DNA of 64,000 nucleotides from Cyclobacteriaceae bacterium (GTDB lineage: Bacteria; Bacteroidota; Bacteroidia; Cytophagales; Cyclobacteriaceae): assembly GCA_016787645.1 (NCBI GenBank), contig JAEUUF010000013.1, positions 124,001-188,000 on the forward strand, written 5' to 3'. Positions 55,956 to 64,000 of the stretch are shown piece by piece. The notes under the pieces were generated by a model. The model saw only the letters and a program-made list of their open reading frames with translations, was not told where the DNA came from and searched no databases. Positions within the stretch are counted from its first letter, which is position 1. Each line of letters starts with the position of its first letter. Made by a program: the position numbers and the translations under genes.

Positions 55956-56363
55956 TCACTTCGCTGTCCACACCACTTGCTGCTTCTCCGTACCGATACT
56001 GAGCGCAATACGGGGCGGGCTGGGAAGTATGACGAGTTTGGTGTCCTTGCCCGGGTAGTCGTCCATTTCAACAAAGACACCCTCAGTGGCCGCGACAGAA
56101 TACTCCTGTTTTTCGTTCACCTGGTATTTTTTGGCGATATAGGCAATAGGCACAAGTACATCGCTGTCCGGACAGTATTCATCATGAATTTCCTGAAGCG
56201 CACGCTCGAGGTCATCCCCGAAATTTTCCATGAAGTCGTCTTCCATGTCGTGCAACTTCTCCTCCAGGTCATCGTACTTCGGATTGTTGTAATCAATGGC
56301 CGCCAGCTCCTGGCGCGTTTTGATGATTTCAATCAGGGCGTTGTCGAGGGATTTGACATCCAT
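55956..56363 (-). CDS. Hypothetical acidic protein
   Basis: A 135-residue cytoplasmic protein (ATG at 56363; a start at 56414 is possible but adds non-conserved sequence). The N-terminal 70 residues are a charged helical region (LDNALIEIIKTRQELAAIDY, then DDLEEKLHDMEDDFMENFGD), followed by a small strand-rich domain with PIAYIAKKY and VFVEMDDYPG. I do not recognise a named family. It converges with the GxxExxY cassette. Confidence 0.6.
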   Translation of the reverse strand: MDVKSLDNALIEIIKTRQELAAIDYNNPKYDDLEEKLHDMEDDFMENFGDDLERALQEIHDEYCPDSDVLVPIAYIAKKYQVNEKQEYSVAATEGVFVEMDDYPGKDTKLVILPSPPRIALSIGTEKQQVVWTAK

Positions 56364-56585
56364 GGGAGGAATTTTCGGCAAGATAGCCAGAAAGAACCGC
56401 ACGTCGCAAGCCAACCCCGCTGCGGTTAATCTATCTTTAATGCCCCACCCCCCAGGACGGTGCTGCTATCCGAACGATGCTCCGTATAAGATGGTGATAC
56501 ACGTTTATTTCGCTGTTCCGGAATCCCTGGCGCTTGTCATCAATACCCGGCGAATACGTAACTTTACCCATCAAATTCACGGCAT

Positions 56586-57680
56586 ATGCAAAAGGACTTC
56601 CTCCCAATCAACGGTACCGATCATATCGAGTTTTATGTCGGCAATGCCAAACAGGCTTCGTTGTATTACCAGCATTGCTTTGGCTTCAACCTGGTTGCCT
56701 ATGCGGGACCTGAAACGGGCATCCGTGACCGCGCTTCCTACGTACTCCAACAAGACAAGATCCGGCTGGTCCTTACTACTTCATTGCAGCCTGGCTCTGA
56801 AATTGCCGAGCATGTCGCCCGCCACGGTGACGGCGTAAAAGTGCTGGCACTCTGGGTGGATGATGCCACCAAATCTTTTAACGAAACGGTAGTCAGGGGT
56901 GCGCAGCCGGCCTTCGCGCCGCATACTATGAAAGATGAGTTTGGCGAGGTGGTCCTTTCGGCCATTCGCACGTACGGAGATACACTCCACACTTTTGTAG
57001 AAAGAAAGTACTATAAAGGCGCATTCCTTCCCGGGTATAAGCCTGTCAAATCAACTTTTACTTCCACCCCGATCGGCCTGAAGTACGTTGACCATTGTGT
57101 CGGCAATGTCGAATTGGGTAAAATGAATACCTGGGTGGAATTCTATGAGAAAGTGATGGGATTCAGCCTGCTGATTACGTTTGATGACAAAGACATCTCG
57201 ACGGAATACAGCGCGCTTATGTCCAAGGTGGTCTCCAATGGCAACGGTTACATTAAGTTTCCAATCAACGAGCCCGCACAAGGGAAAAAGAAATCGCAAA
57301 TCGAAGAATACCTTGACTTCTATAAAGGCGCCGGCGTGCAACATATTGCCATCGCTACGGATGACATCATTCACACCGTCTCCGAACTGCGCCGCCGTGG
57401 CGTGGAATTCCTCTACGTACCCGAAACCTATTACGAAGACGTGATGGGTCGTGTAGGGGAAATCAATGAATCGTGGGATGAATTAAGGAAGCAGAACATT
57501 CTCATTGACCGTGATGAGGAAGGCTACCTGCTCCAGATCTTCACAAAACCTGTCGAAGACCGGCCGACATTATTCTTTGAAATCATTGAGCGCAACGGCG
57601 CCAAATCGTTTGGCAAAGGGAACTTCAAGGCCCTGTTCGAGTCCATCGAACGCGAACAGGCCCTCCGTGGAAATCTTTAG
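56586..57680 (+). CDS. hppD: 4-hydroxyphenylpyruvate dioxygenase
   Basis: A 364-residue non-heme iron dioxygenase of the vicinal-oxygen-chelate fold. The two-His-one-Glu iron site is His170 (YVDHCVGNV), His253 (VQHIAIATDD) and Glu332 (LFFEIIERNG). It converts 4-hydroxyphenylpyruvate to homogentisate in tyrosine catabolism, which later yields fumarate and acetoacetate. ScoAB in this window could activate that acetoacetate. No homogentisate genes are adjacent. Confidence 0.95.
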   Translation: MQKDFLPINGTDHIEFYVGNAKQASLYYQHCFGFNLVAYAGPETGIRDRASYVLQQDKIRLVLTTSLQPGSEIAEHVARHGDGVKVLALWVDDATKSFNETVVRGAQPAFAPHTMKDEFGEVVLSAIRTYGDTLHTFVERKYYKGAFLPGYKPVKSTFTSTPIGLKYVDHCVGNVELGKMNTWVEFYEKVMGFSLLITFDDKDISTEYSALMSKVVSNGNGYIKFPINEPAQGKKKSQIEEYLDFYKGAGVQHIAIATDDIIHTVSELRRRGVEFLYVPETYYEDVMGRVGEINESWDELRKQNILIDRDEEGYLLQIFTKPVEDRPTLFFEIIERNGAKSFGKGNFKALFESIEREQALRGNL

Positions 57681-57717
57681 CCGCGCCTAATTCGGACATC
57701 GCACTATCCTTTCGACT

Positions 57718-59451
57718 ATGATCCAGACTTCTGAACTCCTCTCCCAATCGACGGCCCGCGCCAAAGAATGGCTGGCCAGCAACATTGATGCAGATTCCAA
57801 GAAACAGGTGGAGGCCTTGCTCAACCGCGAGGATCCCAAACTGCTCATCGACAGCTTTTACAAGACACTTGAGTTTGGCACAGGAGGACTCCGCGGAATT
57901 ATGGGTGTGGGCTCCAACTGCATCAACCGGTATACCATTGGCGTCGCTACGCAGGGCCTGGCGAACTACCTGAAGAAGACTTATCCGAAAGAACCAGTTC
58001 AGGTGGCCGTTGGCTACGACAGTCGTAATAACAGCAAGTATTTCGCCCAGGTCACCGCGGATGTGTTTTCCGCCAATGGCATCACGGTCCACCTGTTCCC
58101 TGAACTCCGCCCCACTCCCCTGCTCTCCTTTGCCATCCGGCACCTAAAATGCCAGTCGGGCGTGGTTATCACTGCATCGCATAACCCGAAGGAGTACAAC
58201 GGTTATAAAGCGTACTGGAATGACGGCGCGCAACTTGTACCCCCTCACGACAAGAACGTCATCAAGGAAGTCAACGCAATCACCAGCTTTGATCAGATCA
58301 AGTTCAATTCAGATCCGACGAAGATCAAGACCATTGGGCCTGAACTGGAAGAAGCATACTACCAGGAAGTGCAGAAGCTCATTCCCCGGAAGGAAAGCAT
58401 CAAGAAGCAAAGCCAGACTTCCATTGTCTATTCCAGCCTACACGGTGCAGGAATTACCATGGTTCCTGAATGCCTCAAACGACTTGGATTCCAAAATGTC
58501 ACGATCATCGAAGAGCAGCGTGTCCCCGATGGCAACTTCCCCACTGTTGAATCTCCCAACCCGGAAGAGCGCTCCGCGATGGATCTGGCTCTGCGCAAAG
58601 CTTCGGCCATTGGGGCTGATCTCGTCATGGCTACCGACCCGGATACCGACCGTGTTGGAATAGGCATTCGCAACCCAAAGGGAGAATTCTTTCTGCTCAA
58701 TGGCAACCAGGCCCTCAGCCTGATGATGTGGTTTATCCTGAAAAATCTCAAAGATCCCAAAGAAAGCTACGTTGCCAAGACGATTGTGACCACAGATCTC
58801 ATTGACCGAATGGCTGAACACTTCGGGGTTGAATGCGTCAATACCCTGACAGGCTTCAAATACATCGCTGAGTTGATTCGAGACAATGAGGGCAAAAAGA
58901 AGTTTATCGCCGCGGGTGAGGAGAGCTACGGGTATATGGTCGGTGATTTTGTCCGCGACAAGGACGCTGTCTCCGCCTGCGCATTCTTTGCGGCGATGTT
59001 GGCGGCTGCCAAGGATGAAGGACAAAGCCTCTTTGGTTGGCTCGTTGAGATGTACCGTGAATTCGGTCTGTATCGAGAAGGATTGGTGAATGTCGTCCGG
59101 AAAGGGGCTGAAGGTGCGGGCCAGATCAAGTACATGATGGAACGCTTCCGCAGCAATCCCCCGCATGTCATCGCCGGTCAGAAAGTAATCCGGCTGTTGG
59201 ATTATGAGCGAAGCATCGAACGCAACTTGTTGAACGGGCACGAAAGGCCGATAACTCTTCCTAAATCTGACGTTCTGCAATTTCTGACTTGGGAAGGCGC
59301 TAAGATTTCAGTTCGTCCGTCAGGCACGGAACCGAAGATCAAGTTTTATGTCAGTGTCAATCTCCGGCTCACCGATCCTAAAAACTTTGAATTGGCGATG
59401 GAGCACCTGGGGGACAAGATTGCGGCGATTGAGAAGGACCTTGTCAGGTAG
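57718..59451 (+). CDS. Phosphosugar mutase (phosphoglucomutase/phosphomannomutase)
   Basis: A 577-residue alpha-D-phosphohexomutase. The active-site serine is Ser154 in TASHNPKEYNGYKAYW; the metal loop is DPDTDR (Asp307, Asp309, Asp311); the sugar-binding and phosphate-binding loops are GEESYGYM and RPSGTEPKIKFY. Length matches the long phosphoglucomutase/phosphomannomutase branch. The last codons belong to the first of three tandem copies of a 109-111 base repeat that continues past the stop. Confidence 0.92.
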   Translation: MIQTSELLSQSTARAKEWLASNIDADSKKQVEALLNREDPKLLIDSFYKTLEFGTGGLRGIMGVGSNCINRYTIGVATQGLANYLKKTYPKEPVQVAVGYDSRNNSKYFAQVTADVFSANGITVHLFPELRPTPLLSFAIRHLKCQSGVVITASHNPKEYNGYKAYWNDGAQLVPPHDKNVIKEVNAITSFDQIKFNSDPTKIKTIGPELEEAYYQEVQKLIPRKESIKKQSQTSIVYSSLHGAGITMVPECLKRLGFQNVTIIEEQRVPDGNFPTVESPNPEERSAMDLALRKASAIGADLVMATDPDTDRVGIGIRNPKGEFFLLNGNQALSLMMWFILKNLKDPKESYVAKTIVTTDLIDRMAEHFGVECVNTLTGFKYIAELIRDNEGKKKFIAAGEESYGYMVGDFVRDKDAVSACAFFAAMLAAAKDEGQSLFGWLVEMYREFGLYREGLVNVVRKGAEGAGQIKYMMERFRSNPPHVIAGQKVIRLLDYERSIERNLLNGHERPITLPKSDVLQFLTWEGAKISVRPSGTEPKIKFYVSVNLRLTDPKNFELAMEHLGDKIAAIEKDLVR

Positions 59452-59742
59452 ATAAGTGTGATAGCCGCGCGGCTGGATTTAAACCGCAAAATGTAGAATG
59501 TCAAATGTAGAATGTAAAAGGAATTACAAGTGGGCGATTGAGAATGAGCTAGTGGGGTAGAATAAGTGTGATGGTCGCGCGGCTGGGTTTTAAACCGCAA
59601 AATGTAGAATGTCAAATGTAAAATGTAAAAGGAATTACAACTTGGCGATTGAGAAGGAGCTCGTGAGGTAGAAAAAGTGAGATAGCCGCGCGGCTGGCAT
59701 TAAACCGCAAAATGTAGAATGTCAAATGTAAAATGTAAAAGG
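59424..59742 (+). repeat. Three tandem copies of the mutase 3' end plus flank
   Basis: Units start at 59424, 59533 and 59644 (spacing 109 and 111). Each contains the last codons of the mutase gene (GCGATTGAGAAGGA and similar, still readable as AIEKELVR plus stop in copy 3), a GCCGCGCGGCTGG palindrome-like stretch, and a tail of heptamers (AATGTAG, AATGTCA, AATGTAA, AATGTAA). This 298-base region between the mutase and DinB holds no other gene. It is a local tandem duplication. Confidence 0.9.
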
Positions 59743-59749
59743 ACGGAGT

Positions 59750-60205
59750 ATGAATTTGGCTACTGAATCGTTGATGGCATTGTATAACCGGGACCTGGAT
59801 AAGCTGGCGGAAGAATTGAAGCAGTATCCCTCGGAGGAATCGATCTGGAAGGTCCAGGAGGGGATCGCCAATTCGGCTGGTAACCTGTGCCTGCACTTGT
59901 GTGGCAACCTGCAGCACTTCATCGGGGCGGTGCTCGGCAAGACCGGTTATGTGAGAAACCGGGATGCTGAGTTTGCCTCCAAAAACATTCCCCGCGCGAC
60001 ACTCCTCGAGCAAATTGCGCAGACTAAAGCCGCTATTGCTCAAACCTTACCCATTCTTCCCCACGAGCAACTCCATGCGCAGTATCCTGTTGATGTGTTC
60101 GGTAGGCCGATGACTACGGTTTATTTCCTGATGCACCTTGCGACGCACCTCGGATATCATCTTGGGCAGGTGAATTATCATCGCAGACTGGTGGGTAGTC
60201 GGTGA
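59750..60205 (+). CDS. DinB family protein (DUF1572 type)
   Basis: A 151-residue four-helix protein of the DinB/YfiT-like metal-binding superfamily. The conserved histidines lie in LHLCGNLQHFIG (about residue 44-54) and HLATHLGYHLGQVNYHRR near the C-terminus. Family members bind a divalent metal and some act as thiol-dependent transferases; the role here is unknown. The start follows the third tandem repeat copy and the stop lies inside a heptamer array. Confidence 0.88.
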   Translation: MNLATESLMALYNRDLDKLAEELKQYPSEESIWKVQEGIANSAGNLCLHLCGNLQHFIGAVLGKTGYVRNRDAEFASKNIPRATLLEQIAQTKAAIAQTLPILPHEQLHAQYPVDVFGRPMTTVYFLMHLATHLGYHLGQVNYHRRLVGSR

Positions 60206-60246
60206 TCAGTGACCGGTAACCAGTGACCAGTTGCCAGTGACAGGCG
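60198..60246. repeat. Heptamer array across the DinB stop
   Basis: Seven 7-base units (GTCGGTG, ATCAGTG, ACCGGTA, ACCAGTG, ACCAGTT, GCCAGTG, ACAGGCG), containing the DinB stop codon. They are the reverse-complement relatives of the array at 2764-2826. Confidence 0.75.
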
Positions 60247-60280
60247 ACGTGAGTGGTAACCAGTTGCAGTTAGTAGAAAA

Positions 60281-61618
60281 TCACAGAGTTTTTATCAAGT
60301 CAACAATCTCAGGAGTCGTGGCACGGGCAACGCCTTCATCATCAATTGTATCAATTCGCACCGTCCGAATCTCATTGACGAGGTCTTGCTCCACGGGTAT
60401 AGCTACCCGAACGTAGTTCTCGGTGAAGCCGTGGATGAAGCCATCTTCAATATCATCCTCGAAAAGTACTCGCCTGGTTGAACCGAGGTTTGCTTCGTAG
60501 AATACGCGTCGCTTCTTGTCTGAAAGAATATGAAGCATCTTCGACCTTTGGTGACGAACGTTCATCGGCACCGGGTCGGGCATCGCAATTGCCAGTGTGT
60601 TCTCGCGCTCGGAATAGGTGAATACGTGGAGGTAAGAAATTTCCAGTTCGTTGAGAAAGTCGTAGGTCTCAAGGAAGTCTTCGTTAGTCTCGCCAGGAAA
60701 TCCCACAATGACATCCACGCCGATGCACGCGTGCGGCATCTCCGCCTTGATCTTCGCCACCCGTTCGGCATAGAGTTCGCGCAGGTAGCGGCGACGCATC
60801 AGCTTGAGCATGCGGTTGGACCCTGACTGCAACGGTACATGAAAATGCGGGGCGAACCTTTTGGACCCGGCCACGAACTCGATCACTTCGTTGGTAAGCA
60901 GGTTCGGCTCGATCGAAGAGATCCGAAAGCGTTCAATTCCTTCTACCTCATCCAGCGCGCGGACCAGGTCGATAAAACGTTCTTTGCGTTCACCTTGCTG
61001 AATTCCAAAATCGCCGGTGTTCACGCCTGTGAGCACAATTTCCTTCACGCCTGTAGTCGCTATTTCATGTGCGGCTCTCACAATATTCACCACCGTGTCG
61101 CTCCGGCTCGCTCCCCTGGCCAACGGAATCGTGCAAAAGCTGCAAGAGTAATCACAGCCATCCTGGACTTTGAGGAAGGTCCGTGTTCTATCCTGCATGG
61201 AAAACGAAGTATGAAAAGTATTCACGTGGTCGATATCACAGGAGTACACCACGGGCTGCGGTGGTCGGACAAAGCCATCCAGCAACTCGATCAACCTGAA
61301 CTTCTCCTGGGCACCCAACACCGCATCCACCCCTGGAATTGACGCGATCTCTTTCGGTTTCAACTGCGCATAGCATCCGATAATGGCCACGTAGGCATTC
61401 GGCGAGATGGCCCGCGCATCACGAACGAGCTTATGACACTTCTTGTCCGCGTTTTCCGTGACTGAACAGGTATTGATAATGAAAATGTCAGGTGTATCCG
61501 TAAAGTCGACCTTCTGGTACCCCTTCTCCTCGAATTTCCTTGAAATGGTGGAAGTCTCGGAGTAGTTGAGTTTGCAGCCCAGGGTGTAGAAGGCGACTTT
61601 TTTCATGTGCGGATGCAA
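60281..61618 (-). CDS. mtaB: tRNA t6A37 methylthiotransferase MtaB
   Basis: A 445-residue radical-SAM methylthiotransferase. Order: UPF0004 domain (about 5-120, TLGCKLNYSET, NTCSVTENADKKC, IIGCYAQ), radical SAM domain with the cluster motif DYSCSFCTIPLARG (CxxxCxxC), and a C-terminal TRAM domain (about 385-440). TLGCKLNYSE places it with MtaB/YqeV, which make ms2t6A in tRNA, and not with MiaB. The start may be the second Met. Confidence 0.93.
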   Translation of the reverse strand: MHPHMKKVAFYTLGCKLNYSETSTISRKFEEKGYQKVDFTDTPDIFIINTCSVTENADKKCHKLVRDARAISPNAYVAIIGCYAQLKPKEIASIPGVDAVLGAQEKFRLIELLDGFVRPPQPVVYSCDIDHVNTFHTSFSMQDRTRTFLKVQDGCDYSCSFCTIPLARGASRSDTVVNIVRAAHEIATTGVKEIVLTGVNTGDFGIQQGERKERFIDLVRALDEVEGIERFRISSIEPNLLTNEVIEFVAGSKRFAPHFHVPLQSGSNRMLKLMRRRYLRELYAERVAKIKAEMPHACIGVDVIVGFPGETNEDFLETYDFLNELEISYLHVFTYSERENTLAIAMPDPVPMNVRHQRSKMLHILSDKKRRVFYEANLGSTRRVLFEDDIEDGFIHGFTENYVRVAIPVEQDLVNEIRTVRIDTIDDEGVARATTPEIVDLIKTL

Positions 61619-61661
61619 AGATACCGCGCTGGGCGATATCCCTCAAAACAAAAGTGCCCTG

Positions 61662-61718
61662 CCTTGCGGATGAAGTGGGTGACCACCGCAAAGGCACAAG
61701 GACGCGAAGGCCGCTAAG
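61662..61718. repeat. Left repeat with CGCAAAGG octamers
   Basis: CCTTGCGGA, a 17-base stretch, then ACCACCGCAAAGGCACAAGG followed by ACGCGAAGGCCGCTAAG; the last part is four octamers (CGCAAAGG, CACAAGGA, CGCGAAGG, CCGCTAAG, 61687-61718). CCTTGCGG and CCGCAAAGG are themselves inverted. Confidence 0.85.
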
Positions 61719-61758
61719 ATTGTCATGATTTCCTTCGCTCAAGAGTTTGAGCTGAACC

Positions 61759-61777
61759 AAATAATTAGTCATTATTT
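61759..61777. promoter_or_regulatory. Inverted repeats upstream of the second GxxExxY gene
   Basis: AAATAAT-TAGTC-ATTATTT (61759-61777) is a perfect seven-base inverted repeat ending six bases before the ATG. A second perfect one, GCTCAA-GAGT-TTGAGC, precedes it at 61737-61752. They may be an operator or may fold over the start region. Confidence 0.4.
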
Positions 61778-61783
61778 GCAGGT

Positions 61784-62173
61784 ATGAAGACAAGAGAGGA
61801 ATTAGATTCACTTTCCGCACAAATTCTGGATTCAGCCATCAAGGTGCATCGGGCTATGGGACCCGGGTTGCTTGAGGCGGTTTATCATCATTGTATGCTG
61901 GCAGAGTTAAGATCACGCGACCTCCAGGTAGACACAGCTGTACCTGTGCCCCTTTTCTACGATGGAATGCCCCTCGATAAGGAATACATTATTGACCTTC
62001 TTATCGACGAAGAGATTATTTTAGAGTTGAAATCAGTTGAGGGCTTGCTCCCGGTGCACGAAGCCCAACTTATCAGCTACCTTAGGTTAGCCGATAAGCG
62101 GCTCGGGTTTCTTATCAACTTCAATGTGCCCCTGCTCAAGAATGGATTCAGAAGATTTGTAAACAAATTCTAA
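61784..62173 (+). CDS. GxxExxY protein, PD-(D/E)XK-like
   Basis: A 129-residue protein with the motif GLLEAVY and, further on, IIDLLIDEEIILELKSVEGL, which gives Asp and Glu-Leu-Lys of the PD-(D/E)XK-like core. The sequence differs clearly from the copy at 55536, so it is not a recent duplicate. Both neighbours are on the other strand. It lies between repeats built on CGCAAAGG octamers. Activity unknown. Confidence 0.88.
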   Translation: MKTREELDSLSAQILDSAIKVHRAMGPGLLEAVYHHCMLAELRSRDLQVDTAVPVPLFYDGMPLDKEYIIDLLIDEEIILELKSVEGLLPVHEAQLISYLRLADKRLGFLINFNVPLLKNGFRRFVNKF

Positions 62174-62180
62174 CTCCTTG

Positions 62181-62237
62181 CCTTGCGGAGGGATGGGGTG
62201 ACCACCGCAAAGGCACAACGACGCCAGGGACGCAATG
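62181..62237. repeat. Right direct copy of the left repeat
   Basis: The 44-base repeat CCTTGCGGA...ACCACCGCAAAGGCACAA matches 61662-61705 at 39 positions, in the same orientation, and starts eight bases after the GxxExxY stop. Confidence 0.9.
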
Positions 62238-62261
62238 ATTGAACACATTTTGATCTACTCC

Positions 62262-62301
62262 TCTTTGCGCATCCTTGCGGCTTAGCGTCTTTGCGGTGGT
62301 T
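62262..62301. repeat. Inverted copy with octamers, CTTTGCGG type
   Basis: CTTTGCGCATCCTTGCGG followed by CTTAGCGTCTTTGCGGTGGT; the reverse complement reads as octamers CGCAAAGA, CGCTAAGC, CGCAAGGA and matches the left repeat around ACCACCGCAAAG. Confidence 0.8.
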
Positions 62302-62334
62302 ACACACGCTCCCTACGAAGCCGTACAAGTGCTG

Positions 62335-62991
62335 TTAACTACTGCCCAACACCCCATCCTTCATCTCCAGCTTCCGGTCGGCCAGGTTGGCGAACTCGTG
62401 GTTGTGGGTGACGATAATGAAGGTCTGGTTGAGTTTTTTGCGGAGGTTGAAGAACAGCTGGTGGAGGTCGTGCGCGTTTTTGGAATCTAGGTTTCCGGAA
62501 GGCTCATCTGCGAGGATAATATCGGGGGCATTCATGAGGGCGCGGGCGCATGCAGCACGCTGTTGTTCGCCGCCGGAAAGTTCGGAGGGTTTATGATCCA
62601 TCCGATCGCGGAGACCAAGTTCATCGAGTAACGAAGTTGCCCGTTCGCGTACCTCATTATCTGCCTTGCCTGCCAGGTAGCCGGGGATCATGACATTTTC
62701 CAGTGCTGAAAATTCCGGTAGCAGGTTGTGAAACTGGAACACAAAACCAATGTGCCGGTTGCGAAAGGCCGCCAGGGCGTTGGAAGTCTGATGGAACACG
62801 TTGATGCCGTTGATCATGACAGTACCTCTATCCGGTACGTCCAGGGTTCCAAGCAGGTGAAGGAGCGTGCTCTTGCCCGCTCCGGACGCTCCGACGATGG
62901 ACACGATCTCCCCTTTTGAAATGGACAGGTCTACTCCCTTCAGCACCTTGAGGGCACCGTACGATTTCTCCAATCCTTTAGCCTCCAGCAT
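62335..62991 (-). CDS. lolD: ABC transporter ATP-binding protein, LolD type
   Basis: A 218-residue ATPase. Walker A GASGAGKST (34-42), signature LSGGEQQRAACARAL and Walker B IILADEPSGNLDS are intact, and the FQFHNLLPEFSALENVMIPG segment is typical of the LolD/MacB/FtsE group. LolD drives lipoprotein release from the inner membrane with LolC/LolE-type permeases. No permease is adjacent; the one at 2831 belongs to the related MacB type. Confidence 0.85.
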   Translation of the reverse strand: MLEAKGLEKSYGALKVLKGVDLSISKGEIVSIVGASGAGKSTLLHLLGTLDVPDRGTVMINGINVFHQTSNALAAFRNRHIGFVFQFHNLLPEFSALENVMIPGYLAGKADNEVRERATSLLDELGLRDRMDHKPSELSGGEQQRAACARALMNAPDIILADEPSGNLDSKNAHDLHQLFFNLRKKLNQTFIIVTHNHEFANLADRKLEMKDGVLGSS

Positions 62992-63052
62992 GCTGCAATT
63001 TCTTGAAAAGAATGGCTAAAAAAAGTAGATTGCCCGTGAAACTTACCCTTTT

Positions 63053-64000
63053 ATGAACATTCACGAATACCAGGCCAAGGAGATATTGAAGAAGTACGGA
63101 GTAGCTGTGCAGGGCGGCATTGTCGCTGACACGCCAGACCGTGCCGTTGCCGCGGCCAAAGAGCTGGCCAGCGAGACAGGGACGAAGTGGTTCGTCGTCA
63201 AATCACAGATTCATGCCGGCGGGCGGGGTAAGGGCTCCATCAAGGAGACCGGCTCCAAAGGGGTTGTGCTGGCCAAGAGTGTCGATGAAGTATTCGACAA
63301 GTCCAAGGCCATCCTGGGCGGTACCCTGGTGACACACCAGACGGGCCCTACGGGTAAAAAGGTGAACAAAGTGCTGATTGCCGAGGATGTTTACTACCCC
63401 GGCGAGTCGCAGCCGAAGGAATACTATATGAGCATCCTGTTGGATCGCTCCAAGAGCAAGCCAGTTATTATGGCGTCTACGGAGGGCGGGATGAACATTG
63501 AAGATGTTGCCGCCGCCACACCCGAGAAGATTATCAAGGAGTGGGTGGATCCAGCCATTGGATTGCAGCCTTTTCAGGCCCGAAAAGTCGCGTTTGCACT
63601 GGGTTTGGAGGGGAACGCCTTCAAGGAAATGGTGAAATTCATTCACGCTCTTTATGGCGCCTACATTGCCATTGATGCCTCCATGTTTGAGATCAACCCT
63701 GTCCTGAAAACCTCCGACAACAAGATTCTCGCTGTGGATGGTAAGGTAAACCTCGACGACAATGCTTTGTTCCGTCACAAGGAACTGGCTGAACTGAGGG
63801 ACATTACGGAAGAGGATCCCCTGGAAGTGGAAGCCGGGAAGTCAGGCCTCAACTACGTGAAGCTGGATGGCAACGTTGGGTGCATGGTAAACGGGGCCGG
63901 TTTGGCCATGGCGACCATGGATATCATCAAGCTCTCCGGCGGTGAGCCTGCCAACTTCCTTGACGTGGGTGGAGGCGCCAATGCCGAAACTGTGGAGGCT
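63053..64000 (+). CDS. sucC: Succinyl-CoA ligase (ADP-forming) subunit beta, N-terminal part
   Basis: The first 316 codons run off the window's end. The ATP-grasp domain begins [21 protein letters not shown], with [19 protein letters not shown] as the nucleotide-binding segment, [19 protein letters not shown] and [18 protein letters not shown] following, and the C-terminal domain beginning with [19 protein letters not shown]. With SucD it makes succinate and ATP from succinyl-CoA. The start ATG at 63053 gives the family's usual N-terminus. Confidence 0.94.
   Translation, partial: MNIHEYQAKEILKKYGVAVQGGIVADTPDRAVAAAKELASETGTKWFVVKSQIHAGGRGKGSIKETGSKGVVLAKSVDEVFDKSKAILGGTLVTHQTGPTGKKVNKVLIAEDVYYPGESQPKEYYMSILLDRSKSKPVIMASTEGGMNIEDVAAATPEKIIKEWVDPAIGLQPFQARKVAFALGLEGNAFKEMVKFIHALYGAYIAIDASMFEINPVLKTSDNKILAVDGKVNLDDNALFRHKELAELRDITEEDPLEVEAGKSGLNYVKLDGNVGCMVNGAGLAMATMDIIKLSGGEPANFLDVGGGANAETVEA

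Larger units (their letters stand above)
61662..62301 (+). mobile_element. Putative repeat-bounded cassette between mtaB and lolD
   Basis: A 640-base unit with a 44-base near-identical direct repeat on both sides of a GxxExxY gene (61662-61705 and 62181-62224, 39 of 44 matching) and, on the right, an additional inverted copy (62262-62301). All are built on the octamer CGCAAAGG. Gene and repeats are the same type as at 55428. The unit is in the plus direction between two minus-strand genes. Mobility is inferred. Confidence 0.45.

Noticed and set aside
59750-60205. DinB gene as a fifth repeat-bounded cassette
   Set aside because: Heptamer repeats lie on both sides, but the two sets differ in sequence and are not inverted copies of each other.

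Overview
The window looks like chromosome of a Bacteroidota member, most likely a Cytophagales-type bacterium. The grounds are a gldC gliding gene, the ftsX-DUF3098-uppP-truB-ribF gene order, a TonB-dependent receptor with an N-terminal carboxypeptidase-regulatory-like domain, many Sec or lipoprotein signals on uncharacterised proteins, and promoter elements of the Bacteroidota type (TTG, about 18 nt, TAnnTTTG). I recognise no rRNA, tRNA, prophage, transposase or CRISPR array. Almost every gene is ordinary chromosomal content, tightly packed, with many ATGA overlaps.

Layout. 1-2702: end of a Gfo/Idh/MocA oxidoreductase, two lipoproteins, a zincin-like protein and a DUF2200 protein. 2831-9889: ABC permease (-), secreted endonuclease/exonuclease/phosphatase-fold enzyme, ACMSD-type amidohydrolase, a TPR/zinc-ribbon protein, trhO and mogA. 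9902-14561: M23 peptidase, outer-membrane barrel, secreted TPR-CHAT protein. 14816-18803: pcm, thioesterase, small ORF, hppA. 18869-24344: DUF2147, ECF sigma/anti-sigma pair, then ftsX-DUF3098-uppP-truB-ribF. 24367-31267: scoA/scoB split by an inserted gene, gldC, TonB receptor plus SGNH lipoprotein. 31321-36834 (-): a methionine operon headed by a SAM-I riboswitch (metH in two genes, an inserted small gene, metF). 36940-44553: ppx, ppk1, gyrB, LRR protein, ppk2. 44711-55426: oxidoreductase and MORN proteins, kynA/gcdH divergent pair, wecB, DUF1573, trpS. 55536-64000: GxxExxY gene, hppD, phosphosugar mutase, DinB, mtaB, a second GxxExxY gene, lolD and the start of sucC.

Metabolic links. ACMSD, kynA, gcdH and hppD point to tryptophan and tyrosine breakdown. 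The acetoacetate this yields can be activated by the ScoAB CoA-transferase, and sucC belongs to the TCA cycle. Ppx, Ppk1, Ppk2 and the membrane pyrophosphatase form a polyphosphate/pyrophosphate theme.

Most notable observation. Four small genes, two encoding 23S-rRNA-intervening-sequence-type four-helix-bundle proteins and two encoding GxxExxY (PD-(D/E)XK-like) proteins, each sit in an intergenic insert. Each insert is bounded by short-period (8-10 bp) degenerate repeats that are mutually inverted across the gene. In three of the four, an outer repeat end lies within a few bases of, or inside, the stop or start codon of a housekeeping neighbour. Two of the inserts lie inside otherwise standard operons (scoA|scoB and metH|metF). 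Related 7- and 8-bp arrays without a gene occupy several other intergenic gaps, again often fused to stop codons. I treat these as candidate members of one repeat-bounded cassette system. That is inference from architecture and has not been tested.
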